Source: Winogradskyella thalassocola (GTDB lineage: Bacteria; Bacteroidota; Bacteroidia; Flavobacteriales; Flavobacteriaceae). From it: 64,000 nt of DNA. The position numbers and the translations under genes were made by a program. Below the pieces are notes generated by a model. It was given only the letters and a program-made list of their open reading frames with translations. It did no database searches and was not told the DNA's origin. Shown piece by piece: positions 17,666 to 26,411 of this stretch (positions are counted from its first letter, which is position 1; each line of letters starts with the position of its first letter). Location of the stretch: the NCBI RefSeq assembly GCF_900099995.1, contig NZ_FNCZ01000001.1:62001-126000 (forward strand), given 5' to 3'.

Positions 17666-20308
17666 TTAATCCGCATAGTTTAACTCACCATTCGCTTCTT
17701 GCTCTTTAAATTTCTTTACCAATTCTAAAGCGTCAGGTATCACATCACTACATAATATAATAAGTGAGCCTTTGACAGCATTTCTAACGGCAAATTTAAT
17801 CGCTTCTTTTTCTGATGGAATAATAGTCGTCTTCTTATTAGGATCTCGTTTCTTAATCCCATCATCTAGCATCTTAATCAATTCTTGTTCTGTTTTACCT
17901 CTTAAACGCTTGTCTTGTCTAATAATAATTTCATCAAACATGTCGGCAGCAATAGCTCCCATTTCATTGTTATCTTCTACACGTCTGTCTCCAATGCCTG
18001 CAATGATACCTACTTTTACGGTCGCTTCAAGTTCATTCGTAAACGCTTGCAAGGCTCGCATTCCTGCTGGATTATGAGCATAATCGAGTAAAATAGTAAA
18101 GTCTTTAAATTCAAATAAATTTAAACGTCCAGGTGTTTGAGATGCGGAAGGTATAAAGGTTTCCAAACCTGCCTTCATATCTTCAATACTAATACCTTGT
18201 ACATGTGCTCCTAAAACGGCTGCTAGTACATTCTGAATCATGAATTTTGCTTTCCCACCATAGGTCAACGGAATATTTTCAGCCTTCATTAAGCGCATTT
18301 TCCATTCTCCTCTACATATGGTTACGTAACCATTTTCATAAACTGCAGTAATACCATTTAAGCGTTGTAAAGCCTTAATATGCGGATTGTTTTCATCCAT
18401 AGAAAATAACGCGACATTACAATCTAAACTACGACGCATATCATACACCAAAGGATCATCTGCATTTAAAATAGCGTAGCCATCTGGTAAAACCGTTTCT
18501 GGCACGACTCCTTTTACTTTGGCCAATTGCTCTATGGTGTGAATGCCTTTTAAACCTAAATGATCTGCTGCAACATTGGTTACAATAGCGACATCACATT
18601 TTTTAAAGCCTAAACCAGCTCTGAGTAAGCCACCACGTGCACATTCTAAAACGGCAAAATTCACGGTAGGATCCTTTAATACAAATTCTGCACTTGCAGG
18701 CCCCGTACAATCGCCCGTCATTAATAAACGGTTCTGAATATAAACACCATCACTAGTGGTATAACCCACTCGATAGCCATTCATCTTGGCTATATGAGCC
18801 ATTAATCTAGACGTCGTTGTTTTTCCGTTAGTTCCTGTAATGGCAATAATTGGAATACGCCCTGTGTCTCCTTTGTTTGGAAATAATTTATCAATTACCG
18901 GAGCGGCTACATTTCTTGGCAATCCAGATGTTGGTGCTAAGTGCATTCTAAATCCAGGACCTGCATTAACTTCTAAAACAGCTCCTCCGGTTTCGGATAA
19001 AGGCTGTGAAATATCAGTGGTCATAATATCAATACCACAAATATCTAAATCAATAATTTTAGAAATACGCTCTGCCATACTTACGTTTGCAGGATGTATA
19101 ATGTCGGTAATATCTTCTGCGGTTCCTCCTGTACTTAAATTGGCGGTGTCTTTTAATATTAGACGTTCACCTTCTGCAATGACAGATTCTAAAGTATAAC
19201 CAGCATCTTTTATAATGGTTAGTGTTAATTCGTTCGTAGTGATTTTTGTCAATACATTTTCATGTCCAAAGCCACGACGCGGATCACTATTCACTTTATC
19301 CATTAATTCTTGAACTGTAGATGTCCCATCTCCAATCACATGTGCAGGAGTTCTAATCGCTCCAGCGACTAACTTATTATTAATGACCAGTAATCTATAA
19401 TCTTGACCAACAATAAACTTTTCAACGATAATCGCTCCACTTTTAGAACTTTCTTTCGCATGGTGAAAAGCCGCTAGTGCATCCTCATAATTTTGAATAT
19501 CTACAGTAATCCCACGACCATGATTACCATCAATGGGCTTAATTACCAAAGGATAACCAACATAATCACAAGCCTCTTGTAAACTACGTTCACGACGAAT
19601 AATATCTCCACGCGGTACTTCAACCTCAGCTTGTTCTAATAAAAACTTAGTATCTTCTTTATCGCAAGCCAATTCTACTCCAATACTACTCGTTTCAGAC
19701 GTTACGGTGGCTTGAATTCGTTTCTGATTCGCACCATAACCCAACTGACAAAGCGAATATTTATTAAGACGAATCCAAGGAATACCGCGCGCTTCGGCTT
19801 CTTCAACAATAGACCCTGTACTCGGACCTAAACGATCGGCTTCACGCAATTCTCTCATTTCCTGAATATCATCAGTCAAGTCGTAGGCTTCACCTGCAAT
19901 TAAGGCTTCACATATTCTCACTGCCGATTTAGCTGCAAAACGCCCAACGGATTCTTCCATATATGAAAAAACAACGCTATACACACCTTTTTCGCCATAA
20001 CCTCTAGTACGACCAAAGCCCGTATCCATTCCTGCAAGGGTTTGAATCTCTAAAGCAATATGCTCTATAATATGACCCATCCAAGTCCCATCATCAACGC
20101 GCATAAAAAAACCACCTTCACAACCTTCAGAACAGCGGTGCGAATACATTGTAGGAAACATGGTTTTTAATCGCTCTGGAAAACCTTCAATTTTATTAGA
20201 AGGTAATTCTTCCATCTCTTCAAGATCGAGAACCATTACAATTAATTTATGTCGTCTTACAGACCAGTAATTAGGTCCTCTCATCGCATTAATTTCGCGT
20301 ATTTTCAT
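17666..20308 (-). CDS. cphA: Cyanophycin synthetase
   Basis: CphA polymerises Asp and Arg into the storage polymer cyanophycin. The 880-residue length is standard. The N domain (1-165) includes H79-x-x-E82-H83, which matches the metal-site pattern reported for CphA N domains that make their own primers. The ATP-grasp domain (about 210-480) has EVPRGDII, YPLVIKPIDGNHGRGI and ICGIDIMTTD. The Mur-ligase-like domain (about 490-880) has the P-loop ITGTNGKTTTSRL and LDYAHNPAGMRAL. Cyanophycinase is encoded divergently 97 bases away and an isoaspartyl peptidase lies beyond, so synthesis and breakdown are encoded together. Confidence 0.96.
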   Translation of the reverse strand: MKIREINAMRGPNYWSVRRHKLIVMVLDLEEMEELPSNKIEGFPERLKTMFPTMYSHRCSEGCEGGFFMRVDDGTWMGHIIEHIALEIQTLAGMDTGFGRTRGYGEKGVYSVVFSYMEESVGRFAAKSAVRICEALIAGEAYDLTDDIQEMRELREADRLGPSTGSIVEEAEARGIPWIRLNKYSLCQLGYGANQKRIQATVTSETSSIGVELACDKEDTKFLLEQAEVEVPRGDIIRRERSLQEACDYVGYPLVIKPIDGNHGRGITVDIQNYEDALAAFHHAKESSKSGAIIVEKFIVGQDYRLLVINNKLVAGAIRTPAHVIGDGTSTVQELMDKVNSDPRRGFGHENVLTKITTNELTLTIIKDAGYTLESVIAEGERLILKDTANLSTGGTAEDITDIIHPANVSMAERISKIIDLDICGIDIMTTDISQPLSETGGAVLEVNAGPGFRMHLAPTSGLPRNVAAPVIDKLFPNKGDTGRIPIIAITGTNGKTTTSRLMAHIAKMNGYRVGYTTSDGVYIQNRLLMTGDCTGPASAEFVLKDPTVNFAVLECARGGLLRAGLGFKKCDVAIVTNVAADHLGLKGIHTIEQLAKVKGVVPETVLPDGYAILNADDPLVYDMRRSLDCNVALFSMDENNPHIKALQRLNGITAVYENGYVTICRGEWKMRLMKAENIPLTYGGKAKFMIQNVLAAVLGAHVQGISIEDMKAGLETFIPSASQTPGRLNLFEFKDFTILLDYAHNPAGMRALQAFTNELEATVKVGIIAGIGDRRVEDNNEMGAIAADMFDEIIIRQDKRLRGKTEQELIKMLDDGIKKRDPNKKTTIIPSEKEAIKFAVRNAVKGSLIILCSDVIPDALELVKKFKEQEANGELNYAD

Positions 20309-20374
20309 GTTCGTTGGTTTGTTTTAGTTATTGAAAGATTCTAAATATAGTATTTTTCACTAAAAAAAATGGCT

Positions 20375-20382
20375 TATTTTTG
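20375..20382 (+). promoter_or_regulatory. -7 promoter box for cyanophycinase
   Basis: TATTTTTG matches TAnnTTTG, 24 bases upstream of the start codon at 20406. No clear -33 TTG is visible. Confidence 0.5.
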
Positions 20383-20405
20383 GGCAATATTTTTAGATAC
20401 AAATT

Positions 20406-21269
20406 ATGCAGAAGATAAAGGGAACTTTAATACCTATTGGAGGAAATGAAGATAAAGGGATTGAAGAAAGTGAAATCTACACACTAGAGTTTATTGACGA
20501 AGGTATTTTGTACCACGTTGTTAAAGAAGCTGGAGGAGTTGATGCCAAAATTGTGGTGATACCAACAGCATCTAGTATTCCTGTTGAAGTAGGTGAAAAT
20601 TATCTAACAGCTTTTTCAACTTTAGGTTGTAAAAACGTTACCGTTTTAGACATTCGTTCTAAAGAAGATTCTGAAACGGAACACGCCATTGAACTTATAA
20701 AAAGTGCTAACTGCGTTATGTTTTCTGGTGGTGATCAATCTAAGATCACCGATAAAATTTGCGGAACTATAATACACACCATTCTGGCGGAACGCTTCGT
20801 TAATGAAGCTGGTTTTGTTATTGCGGGCACAAGTGCTGGCGCCATGGCAATGGCCAACGAAATGATTGCTGGCGGAAGTGCTTCGGAATCGTTTATTAAA
20901 GGTGCCGTGAATATGTATAAAGGTTTAGGCTTGATTCCTGAATTGATTATAGACACCCACTTTATACGTCGTGGTCGCTTTGGAAGACAGTCTGAAGCTG
21001 TTGCTAAATTCCCGAATCTTATTGGGTTTGGACTAGCTGAAGATACAGGCATGATTATTAAAAACGGAAATGATTGTACGGTTATTGGCTCTGGAATGGT
21101 CATTGTTTTTGATGGAAGCACATTAACGCATAACAATGAAAAAATATTAGAAGAAGGAACGCCAATGACTATGGCAAACCTTACGATTCATGTATTATCT
21201 AACGGAGATGAGTACAGTATTAAAACTCGAAAAGTAAAAGTGTTGCCTATTGAAGCTCCTTTCATCTAA
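20406..21269 (+). CDS. cphB: Cyanophycinase
   Basis: CphB is a serine exopeptidase that releases beta-Asp-Arg dipeptides from cyanophycin. The 287-residue protein has the nucleophile elbow GTSAGAMAM with Ser143, the upstream FSGGDQSKI loop, and DTHFIRRGRFGRQ, which holds the likely catalytic His and substrate-binding Arg residues. The start ELIPIGGNEDKG is typical of the family. No signal peptide is present, so the enzyme is cytosolic like the polymer. It is divergent from cphA, which suggests coordinated but separately controlled synthesis and breakdown. Confidence 0.95.
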   Translation: MQKIKGTLIPIGGNEDKGIEESEIYTLEFIDEGILYHVVKEAGGVDAKIVVIPTASSIPVEVGENYLTAFSTLGCKNVTVLDIRSKEDSETEHAIELIKSANCVMFSGGDQSKITDKICGTIIHTILAERFVNEAGFVIAGTSAGAMAMANEMIAGGSASESFIKGAVNMYKGLGLIPELIIDTHFIRRGRFGRQSEAVAKFPNLIGFGLAEDTGMIIKNGNDCTVIGSGMVIVFDGSTLTHNNEKILEEGTPMTMANLTIHVLSNGDEYSIKTRKVKVLPIEAPFI

Positions 21270-21349
21270 CACACACACATCCCTTTGAAAAAAGGGATCT
21301 CATTACTATATACTAGATTTTACTGATTTATAAAAACGTTTCCCAAAAT
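21270..21349. other. Spacer with small hairpin after cyanophycinase
   Basis: ATCCCTTT and AAAGGGAT (21279-21298) can pair just after the cphB stop, but no T-run follows, so terminator function is uncertain. An ACACACAC tract precedes it. Confidence 0.35.
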
Positions 21350-21730
21350 CACACTTCGCGTCTTAGCGCCTTTGCGAGAATATTTCACAGAGATACACAG
21401 CGGTTACACAGAGAGAAAGACATCAACAAAAAACAAATTCCAAAAAGTTTTTAAACAACCACACTTTGCGTCTTCGCGGCTTTGCGAGAATATTTCACAG
21501 AGATAAACAGAGGTTTCACAGAGATACACAGAGAGAAAGACATCAACAAAAAACAAATTCCAAAAAGTTTTTAAACAACCACACTTTGCGTCTTAGCGCC
21601 TTTGCGAGAATATTTCACAGAGATAAACAGAGGTTTCACGGAGATACACAGAGAGAAAGATCTCAAGAACAAAACTAAACAACAAGCAACCACACTTCCC
21701 GCCTTTGCGCCTTTGCAAGAAAATCACACA
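21350..21730. repeat. Imperfect tandem repeat, about 110-120 bp period, 3.3 copies
   Basis: Units begin ACACTT(C/T)GCGTCTT at 21351, 21461 and 21581, with a decayed partial unit near 21692. Each carries CTTTGCGAGAATATTTCACAG, then AGATA(C/A)ACAG and GAGAGAAAGA, and the first two end with the identical CAAAAAGTTTTTAAACAACC. The first unit lacks about 10 bases relative to the second. Open frames here are by-products of the repeats. Repeats with similar GCG-rich/CACAGAG wording occur between genes of many Bacteroidota; function is unknown. Confidence 0.85.
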
Positions 21731-21780
21731 GATTTCATAAACTTACACAAACACCCATTGGAAGCAATATCTTAATCGTT

Positions 21781-21868
21781 TTCAACCTTGAAACTATGAA
21801 ACCTTGACACCTTGAGACTTTGAAACTATACAACTCTGAGACTTTGAAACCTTGAAACTTTGAAACCT
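21781..21868. repeat. Short-period repeat of GAAAC(T/C)(T)TTG/ACCTTGA units
   Basis: About nine degenerate 8-10 base units (TTGAAACT, TTGAAACC, TTGAGACT) follow one another directly after the longer tandem repeat and end just before the isoaspartyl peptidase stop codon. Confidence 0.8.
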
Positions 21869-21875
21869 CACAAAC

Positions 21876-22814
21876 CTATCCATAAATAGAAACATCATCA
21901 ATCCCATCAGAAGATTTCTGCCCTCTGTACATCCCTTCGGTATTAAATGGCATCGCAATGTTCCCTTTCGTATCCACAGCAATTAAACCGCCATCACCTC
22001 CAATTTCGAGGATTCTTTTATGGATGACTTCACTTGAAGCGTCTTTTACGGACATGCCTTTGTGCTCCATTAAACAAGCCACATCATAAGCCACCACACC
22101 ACGAATAAAAAACTCACCGCTTCCGGTACAACTAATAGCACAGGTTTTATTATTGGCATAATTTCCGGCACCAATCATTGGTGAATCGCCTACACGTCCC
22201 CATTTTTTATTGGTCATACCACCTGTTGATGTTGCTGCTGCAATGTTTCCATCTTTATCGCAAGCAACCGCTCCAACAGTTCCGAATTTTGAATCTTTCT
22301 TCTTAGCATGATCTAACTGAAAACTATCGGTATCCTTAATCTCTAACCATTGGTTGTGTCGAAACTCATCATAAAAATAAGACGCATCTTCCAACTTATA
22401 ATTGAGTTCTTTCGCAAACTGCATTGCTCCGTCTCCGGCTAAAAACACATGCTCGCTTTTTTCCATGACGTCACGCGCCAAAGACACGGGATTTTTAATT
22501 CCTGTAATTAAACTCACGCCTCCTGCATTCAAGGTTTTACCATCCATGATACTGGCATCCATTTCATGCGTTTCAGTAGCTGTAAATACAGAGCCTTTTC
22601 CGGCATTGAATAAATGAGAGTCTTCTAATAATTTAACCGCAACTTCAACAGCTTCAACAGCGGTTTTTCCCGCTTCTAAAACTTTGTATCCTGAGTCTAA
22701 CGCTAATTGTAATGCTGATTTATACTGTGCTTCTAATTCTGGAGTCATCATCCCTTTGACTAAAGTTCCTGCGCCTCCGTGAATGGCTATTGAGAATGTT
22801 TTCATGGGTATCAT
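21876..22814 (-). CDS. Isoaspartyl peptidase / L-asparaginase (Ntn hydrolase)
   Basis: This plant-type asparaginase family enzyme hydrolyses beta-aspartyl dipeptides and asparagine. The 312-residue precursor starts with SIAIHGGAGT, carries NAGKGSVFT, HEMDASIMDG and the autocleavage site FGTVGAVA with nucleophile Thr179, followed by GRVGDSPMIGAGNYAN and CTGSGEFFIRG. A second in-frame ATG three codons in is an equally good start. No signal peptide. With cyanophycin synthetase and cyanophycinase nearby, the natural substrate is probably beta-Asp-Arg, giving free Asp and Arg; this last step is inferred from context. Confidence 0.93.
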   Translation of the reverse strand: MIPMKTFSIAIHGGAGTLVKGMMTPELEAQYKSALQLALDSGYKVLEAGKTAVEAVEVAVKLLEDSHLFNAGKGSVFTATETHEMDASIMDGKTLNAGGVSLITGIKNPVSLARDVMEKSEHVFLAGDGAMQFAKELNYKLEDASYFYDEFRHNQWLEIKDTDSFQLDHAKKKDSKFGTVGAVACDKDGNIAAATSTGGMTNKKWGRVGDSPMIGAGNYANNKTCAISCTGSGEFFIRGVVAYDVACLMEHKGMSVKDASSEVIHKRILEIGGDGGLIAVDTKGNIAMPFNTEGMYRGQKSSDGIDDVSIYG

Positions 22815-22909
22815 TTAAGTTTGGAAAATTACAAATTGCTTTTTAAATAAACGCTTTAGTTTTTGTAATTTGCAGGCTATTGTTTTACTTAAACTAAGCA
22901 ATTGTATTC

Positions 22910-22986
22910 CACTGTCATTTCGAGCGCAGTCGAGAACTTAAAACCTAGTGTTTTAATGAGCTTTCGACAACATTCAAAGTGACATT
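22910..22986. repeat. Imperfect inverted repeat of the TGTCATTTCGAGCG type
   Basis: CTGTCATTTCGAGCGCAGTC on the left is answered by CTTTCGACAACATTCAAAGT then GACAT on the right, which read in reverse complement resemble each other. This wording is a dispersed intergenic palindrome in many Bacteroidota. It lies in the 356-base gap upstream of polA. Confidence 0.6.
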
Positions 22987-23059
22987 AATTTTCAAATTAA
23001 CGCAATATCATTTTTTTGTTTAGGTTAGCTTATACGAAAAATGATGATTTTTTTAGATG

Positions 23060-23130
23060 ATGCGAGAAAGAAAAATTAAACATAGCCATAGCTACGTTTC
23101 ATTTTTATTTTGAAGCAGAAATGAAAAAAG
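23060..23130. repeat. Long imperfect hairpin upstream of polA
   Basis: The core AACATAGCCATAGCTACGTT matches its own reverse complement at 16 of 20 positions. Flanking AAAAATTAAAC and GTTTCATTTTT extend the pairing, giving a hairpin of roughly 45-50 bases. It may be a dispersed repeat or a structured leader element; the end is about 45 bases before the polA start. Confidence 0.5.
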
Positions 23131-23170
23131 AGCATTTTGCAAAGCTCACTTAAATAAAATATGATATAAA

Positions 23171-26023
23171 ATGTCAGATCAAAAACGCCTATTTCTAGTT
23201 GATGCTTACGCTTTAATTTTCCGCGGGTATTATGCTTTTATAAAAAATCCAAGAATCAATTCTAAAGGGGAAGACACCTCAGCCATTATGGGCTTTATGA
23301 ATTCACTTTTAGATGTCATTAAACGTGAACGACCAGATCATTTAGCTGTTTGTTTTGACAAAGGAGGTAGTGTAGACCGCGTGGAAATGTTCGAAGCCTA
23401 TAAAGCCAACAGAGACGCCACACCAGAAGGCATTAAAACAGCCATTCCGCATATTTGTAATATTCTTGAAGCCATGCACATTCCAATCATGGTAAAAGAA
23501 GGATACGAGGCTGATGACGTCATTGGTACCTTAGCTAAAAAAGCCGAAAAAGAAGGTTATAAAACCTTTATGGTAACTCCAGATAAGGATTTTGCACAAC
23601 TCGTTTCAGAAAACATTTTTATGTACCGACCTGTCTTTGGAGGTGGTTACGAAACTTGGGGCATCCCAGAAGTACAAAAGAAATTTGAAGTTACCGATCC
23701 ACTACAAGTCATTGACTTTTTAGGGATGATGGGAGATGCTTCTGATAATATTCCTGGACTACCTGGTGTTGGCGAAAAAACAGCTAAGAAATTTTTAGCG
23801 GCTTACGGCAGCATGGAAAACCTTTTTGCAAATTCACATGAGCTAAAAGGGAAGATGAAAGAAAAGATTGAAGCCAATCAAGAACTCGGTTTATTATCAA
23901 AACAACTCGCTACCATTATGCTCGACGTCCCTGTAGAGTTTAATGAAAAAGATTTTGAAATGTCAGAACCTGATATTCCAAAAGTGACTGAAATTTTTCA
24001 AGAATTAGAATTTAGACGTCTCATTGATAATTTTAATAAAACCTTTTCTGCTGAAGCTATGCAATCTGCTGGAACTTCAACTCCAACCTCTGATAAAAAG
24101 GAAGCTCCCAAAACAACACCTACTGAAGAAAAATCTGCCGGAGCTGGTCAATTCTCCTTATTTGGTGGTGCAGAACCATCAGCAACGGAAGCTGTATCTG
24201 AATTTACGCGTAAAACAGCTGAAACCACATCCCATTTTTATCAAAGTGTAGCATCGGGAATGGCAACCAAGCTCTTCGTTAATAATTTAATGAGTCAGAC
24301 CTCGGTGTGCTTCGATACCGAAACCACAGGCTTAAATGCATTAACCGCAGAATTAGTCGGGATTGCATTTTCTTGGGAAGTTGGCAAAGGATTTTATGTC
24401 CCATTTCCAGAAGATAGAAATGAAGCGCAAGAATTAATTGAAACCTTCAGACCATTTTTCGAAAATGAAACCATCGAAAAAATCGGTCAGAACTTAAAAT
24501 ACGACATCAAAGTATTAGCCAAATACAATATCGATGTTAAAGGCAAACTCTTCGATACCATGTTAGCGCATTATTTAATTAATGCAGACATGCGTCACAA
24601 TATGGACATCTTAGCAGAAACCTATTTAAACTATACACCAATTTCTATTACAGAGCTTATTGGTAAAAAAGGAAAGAATCAATTGTTTATGCGCGATGTG
24701 CCGTTAGAAAAACTAACAGAATACGCTGTAGAAGATGCCGATATTACCTTACAGTTAAAAGAACATTTCACAACGGAATTAGGCGAAGCTAATACTCAAA
24801 AATTATTCGATGAGATTGAAATTCCGCTACTACGTGTCTTAGCAGCTATGGAATTAGAAGGGATTAACCTTGATAAAGACTTTCTAGCCTCCTTATCTGA
24901 AGACCTAAATAACGACATCGCAACGCTCGAACAAGAAATCTACGCAACAGCAGGCGAGGAATTCAACATTGCTTCACCAAAGCAGTTAGGGATTGTGTTG
25001 TTTGAAAACATGAAATTGGTCGATAAACCAAAGAAAACCAAAACAGGTCAATATGCTACTGGCGAAGATATCTTATCCTATTTAGCAAAAGACCATGATA
25101 TCATTCAGAAAATATTAGATTTTAGAGGCCTTTCAAAATTAAAGAGCACCTATGTAGATGCTTTGCCTTTACAAGTAGAATCATCAACAGGTCGTGTGCA
25201 TACCGATTACATGCAAACTGTGGCAGCAACTGGGCGTTTAAGTAGTAACAATCCTAATTTACAGAATATTCCAATTCGTACCGAACGTGGTCGTCAAGTG
25301 CGTAAAGCCTTTGTGCCAAGAAACGAAGAGTACATCTTACTCGCTGCCGATTATTCGCAAATAGAATTACGAATCATTGCTGCTTTAAGTGAAGAAGAAA
25401 CCATGATAGAAGCCTTTAAAAATGGTGAAGATATTCATGCTTCAACCGCATCCAAAGTATTTAATGTGCCATTGGCTGAAGTCACCAGAGAACAACGTAG
25501 CAATGCCAAAACCGTCAATTTCGGAATCATCTATGGTGTGTCTGCCTTTGGGTTAAGTAACCAAACCGATTTATCGCGTGGTGAAGCCAAAGAACTCATT
25601 GACACCTATTACGAAACCTATCCAAAATTAAAAGCCTACATGAGTAAGCAAGTCGATTTTGCTAGAGATCATGGCTATGTCTCTACCGTTTTGGGTCGTC
25701 GTCGTTATTTAAAAGACATCAACTCGCGTAACGCTGTGGTGAGAGGTGCCGCAGAACGAAATGCCGTTAACGCACCCATACAAGGAAGTGCGGCCGATAT
25801 CATTAAAATTGCGATGATTAATATTTATAACAAGCTAGAAGCTGGTAATTATAAATCGAAGATGCTCTTACAAGTACATGATGAATTGGTCTTTGACATC
25901 TACAAACCAGAACTCGAAGAACTCACCACCTTAATTAAAACCGAAATGGAAAGTGCATTTATTATGGATGTGCCTTTAGATGTTGAGGTGGATACTGGTG
26001 TTAATTGGTTGGAGGCGCATTGA
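23171..26023 (+). CDS. polA: DNA polymerase I
   Basis: PolA fills gaps and removes RNA primers. The 950-residue protein has a 5'-nuclease domain (1-290; LFLVDAYALIFRGYYAF, EADDVIGTLA, TPDKDFAQL, GLPGVGEKTA), a linker rich in Thr/Ser/Glu (about 300-350), and a 3'-5' exonuclease domain (about 370-560) that keeps the acidic residues CFDTETTGL, NLKYDIKVL and YAVEDADITLQL, so proofreading is likely active. The polymerase domain has motif A LAADYSQIELR, motif B RSNAKTVNFGIIYG and motif C LLQVHDELVFDI. It ends in DTGVNWLEAH, and a second degenerate copy of this 3' end occurs at 30929-30967. Confidence 0.98.
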   Translation: MSDQKRLFLVDAYALIFRGYYAFIKNPRINSKGEDTSAIMGFMNSLLDVIKRERPDHLAVCFDKGGSVDRVEMFEAYKANRDATPEGIKTAIPHICNILEAMHIPIMVKEGYEADDVIGTLAKKAEKEGYKTFMVTPDKDFAQLVSENIFMYRPVFGGGYETWGIPEVQKKFEVTDPLQVIDFLGMMGDASDNIPGLPGVGEKTAKKFLAAYGSMENLFANSHELKGKMKEKIEANQELGLLSKQLATIMLDVPVEFNEKDFEMSEPDIPKVTEIFQELEFRRLIDNFNKTFSAEAMQSAGTSTPTSDKKEAPKTTPTEEKSAGAGQFSLFGGAEPSATEAVSEFTRKTAETTSHFYQSVASGMATKLFVNNLMSQTSVCFDTETTGLNALTAELVGIAFSWEVGKGFYVPFPEDRNEAQELIETFRPFFENETIEKIGQNLKYDIKVLAKYNIDVKGKLFDTMLAHYLINADMRHNMDILAETYLNYTPISITELIGKKGKNQLFMRDVPLEKLTEYAVEDADITLQLKEHFTTELGEANTQKLFDEIEIPLLRVLAAMELEGINLDKDFLASLSEDLNNDIATLEQEIYATAGEEFNIASPKQLGIVLFENMKLVDKPKKTKTGQYATGEDILSYLAKDHDIIQKILDFRGLSKLKSTYVDALPLQVESSTGRVHTDYMQTVAATGRLSSNNPNLQNIPIRTERGRQVRKAFVPRNEEYILLAADYSQIELRIIAALSEEETMIEAFKNGEDIHASTASKVFNVPLAEVTREQRSNAKTVNFGIIYGVSAFGLSNQTDLSRGEAKELIDTYYETYPKLKAYMSKQVDFARDHGYVSTVLGRRRYLKDINSRNAVVRGAAERNAVNAPIQGSAADIIKIAMINIYNKLEAGNYKSKMLLQVHDELVFDIYKPELEELTTLIKTEMESAFIMDVPLDVEVDTGVNWLEAH

Positions 26024-26024
26024 T

Positions 26025-26411
26025 ATGAAAACAATTCCTGTTACTTGTGCCATTATTCAATTTGGCAGTAAAGTTTTAGCTATTCAACGAAGTGAAACAA
26101 TGAAACTTCCGTTAAAATGGGAATTTGCTGGAGGAAAAATTGAACCTGGTGAATCTGAAATTGAATGTGTTAAAAGAGAAATATTTGAGGAATTGAATAT
26201 TCATATTGAAGTCAAAGAAAGGTTAAATCCTGTTATTCATCAATACCCAGATTTTAAAATAAAATTGATTCCATTTACTGCGGACTATGTTTCAGGAGAG
26301 CTGAAGCTTAAAGAACATTCCGATTATGTATTAGCAAATAAACAAGAATTGATTAATTTAGATTGGGCAGAAGCTGATTTACCAATTTTAAAAGAATATT
26401 TAAAAGCTTAA
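26025..26411 (+). CDS. NUDIX hydrolase (MutT-like)
   Basis: The 128-residue protein has a full Nudix box: G-x5-E-x7-R-E-x-x-E-E-x, reading GGKIEPGES then VKREIFEELNI. The N-terminal TCAIIQFGSKVLAIQRS and the small size resemble MutT/8-oxo-dGTP diphosphatases and related CTP pyrophosphohydrolases; substrate is not decided. I chose the ATG at 26025, one base after the polA TGA, because upstream in-frame starts would lie inside polA. Its stop overlaps the end of the convergent helicase gene by 4 bases. It may be cotranscribed with polA, or be the first gene of the block between the two polA ends. Confidence 0.9.
   Translation: MKTIPVTCAIIQFGSKVLAIQRSETMKLPLKWEFAGGKIEPGESEIECVKREIFEELNIHIEVKERLNPVIHQYPDFKIKLIPFTADYVSGELKLKEHSDYVLANKQELINLDWAEADLPILKEYLKA

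Noticed and set aside
21350-21730. CRISPR array or coding frame in the tandem repeat
   Set aside because: The unit is 110-120 bp, not 25-40 bp repeats with unique spacers, and there are no cas genes. The open frame at 21466-21678 is repeat-derived.
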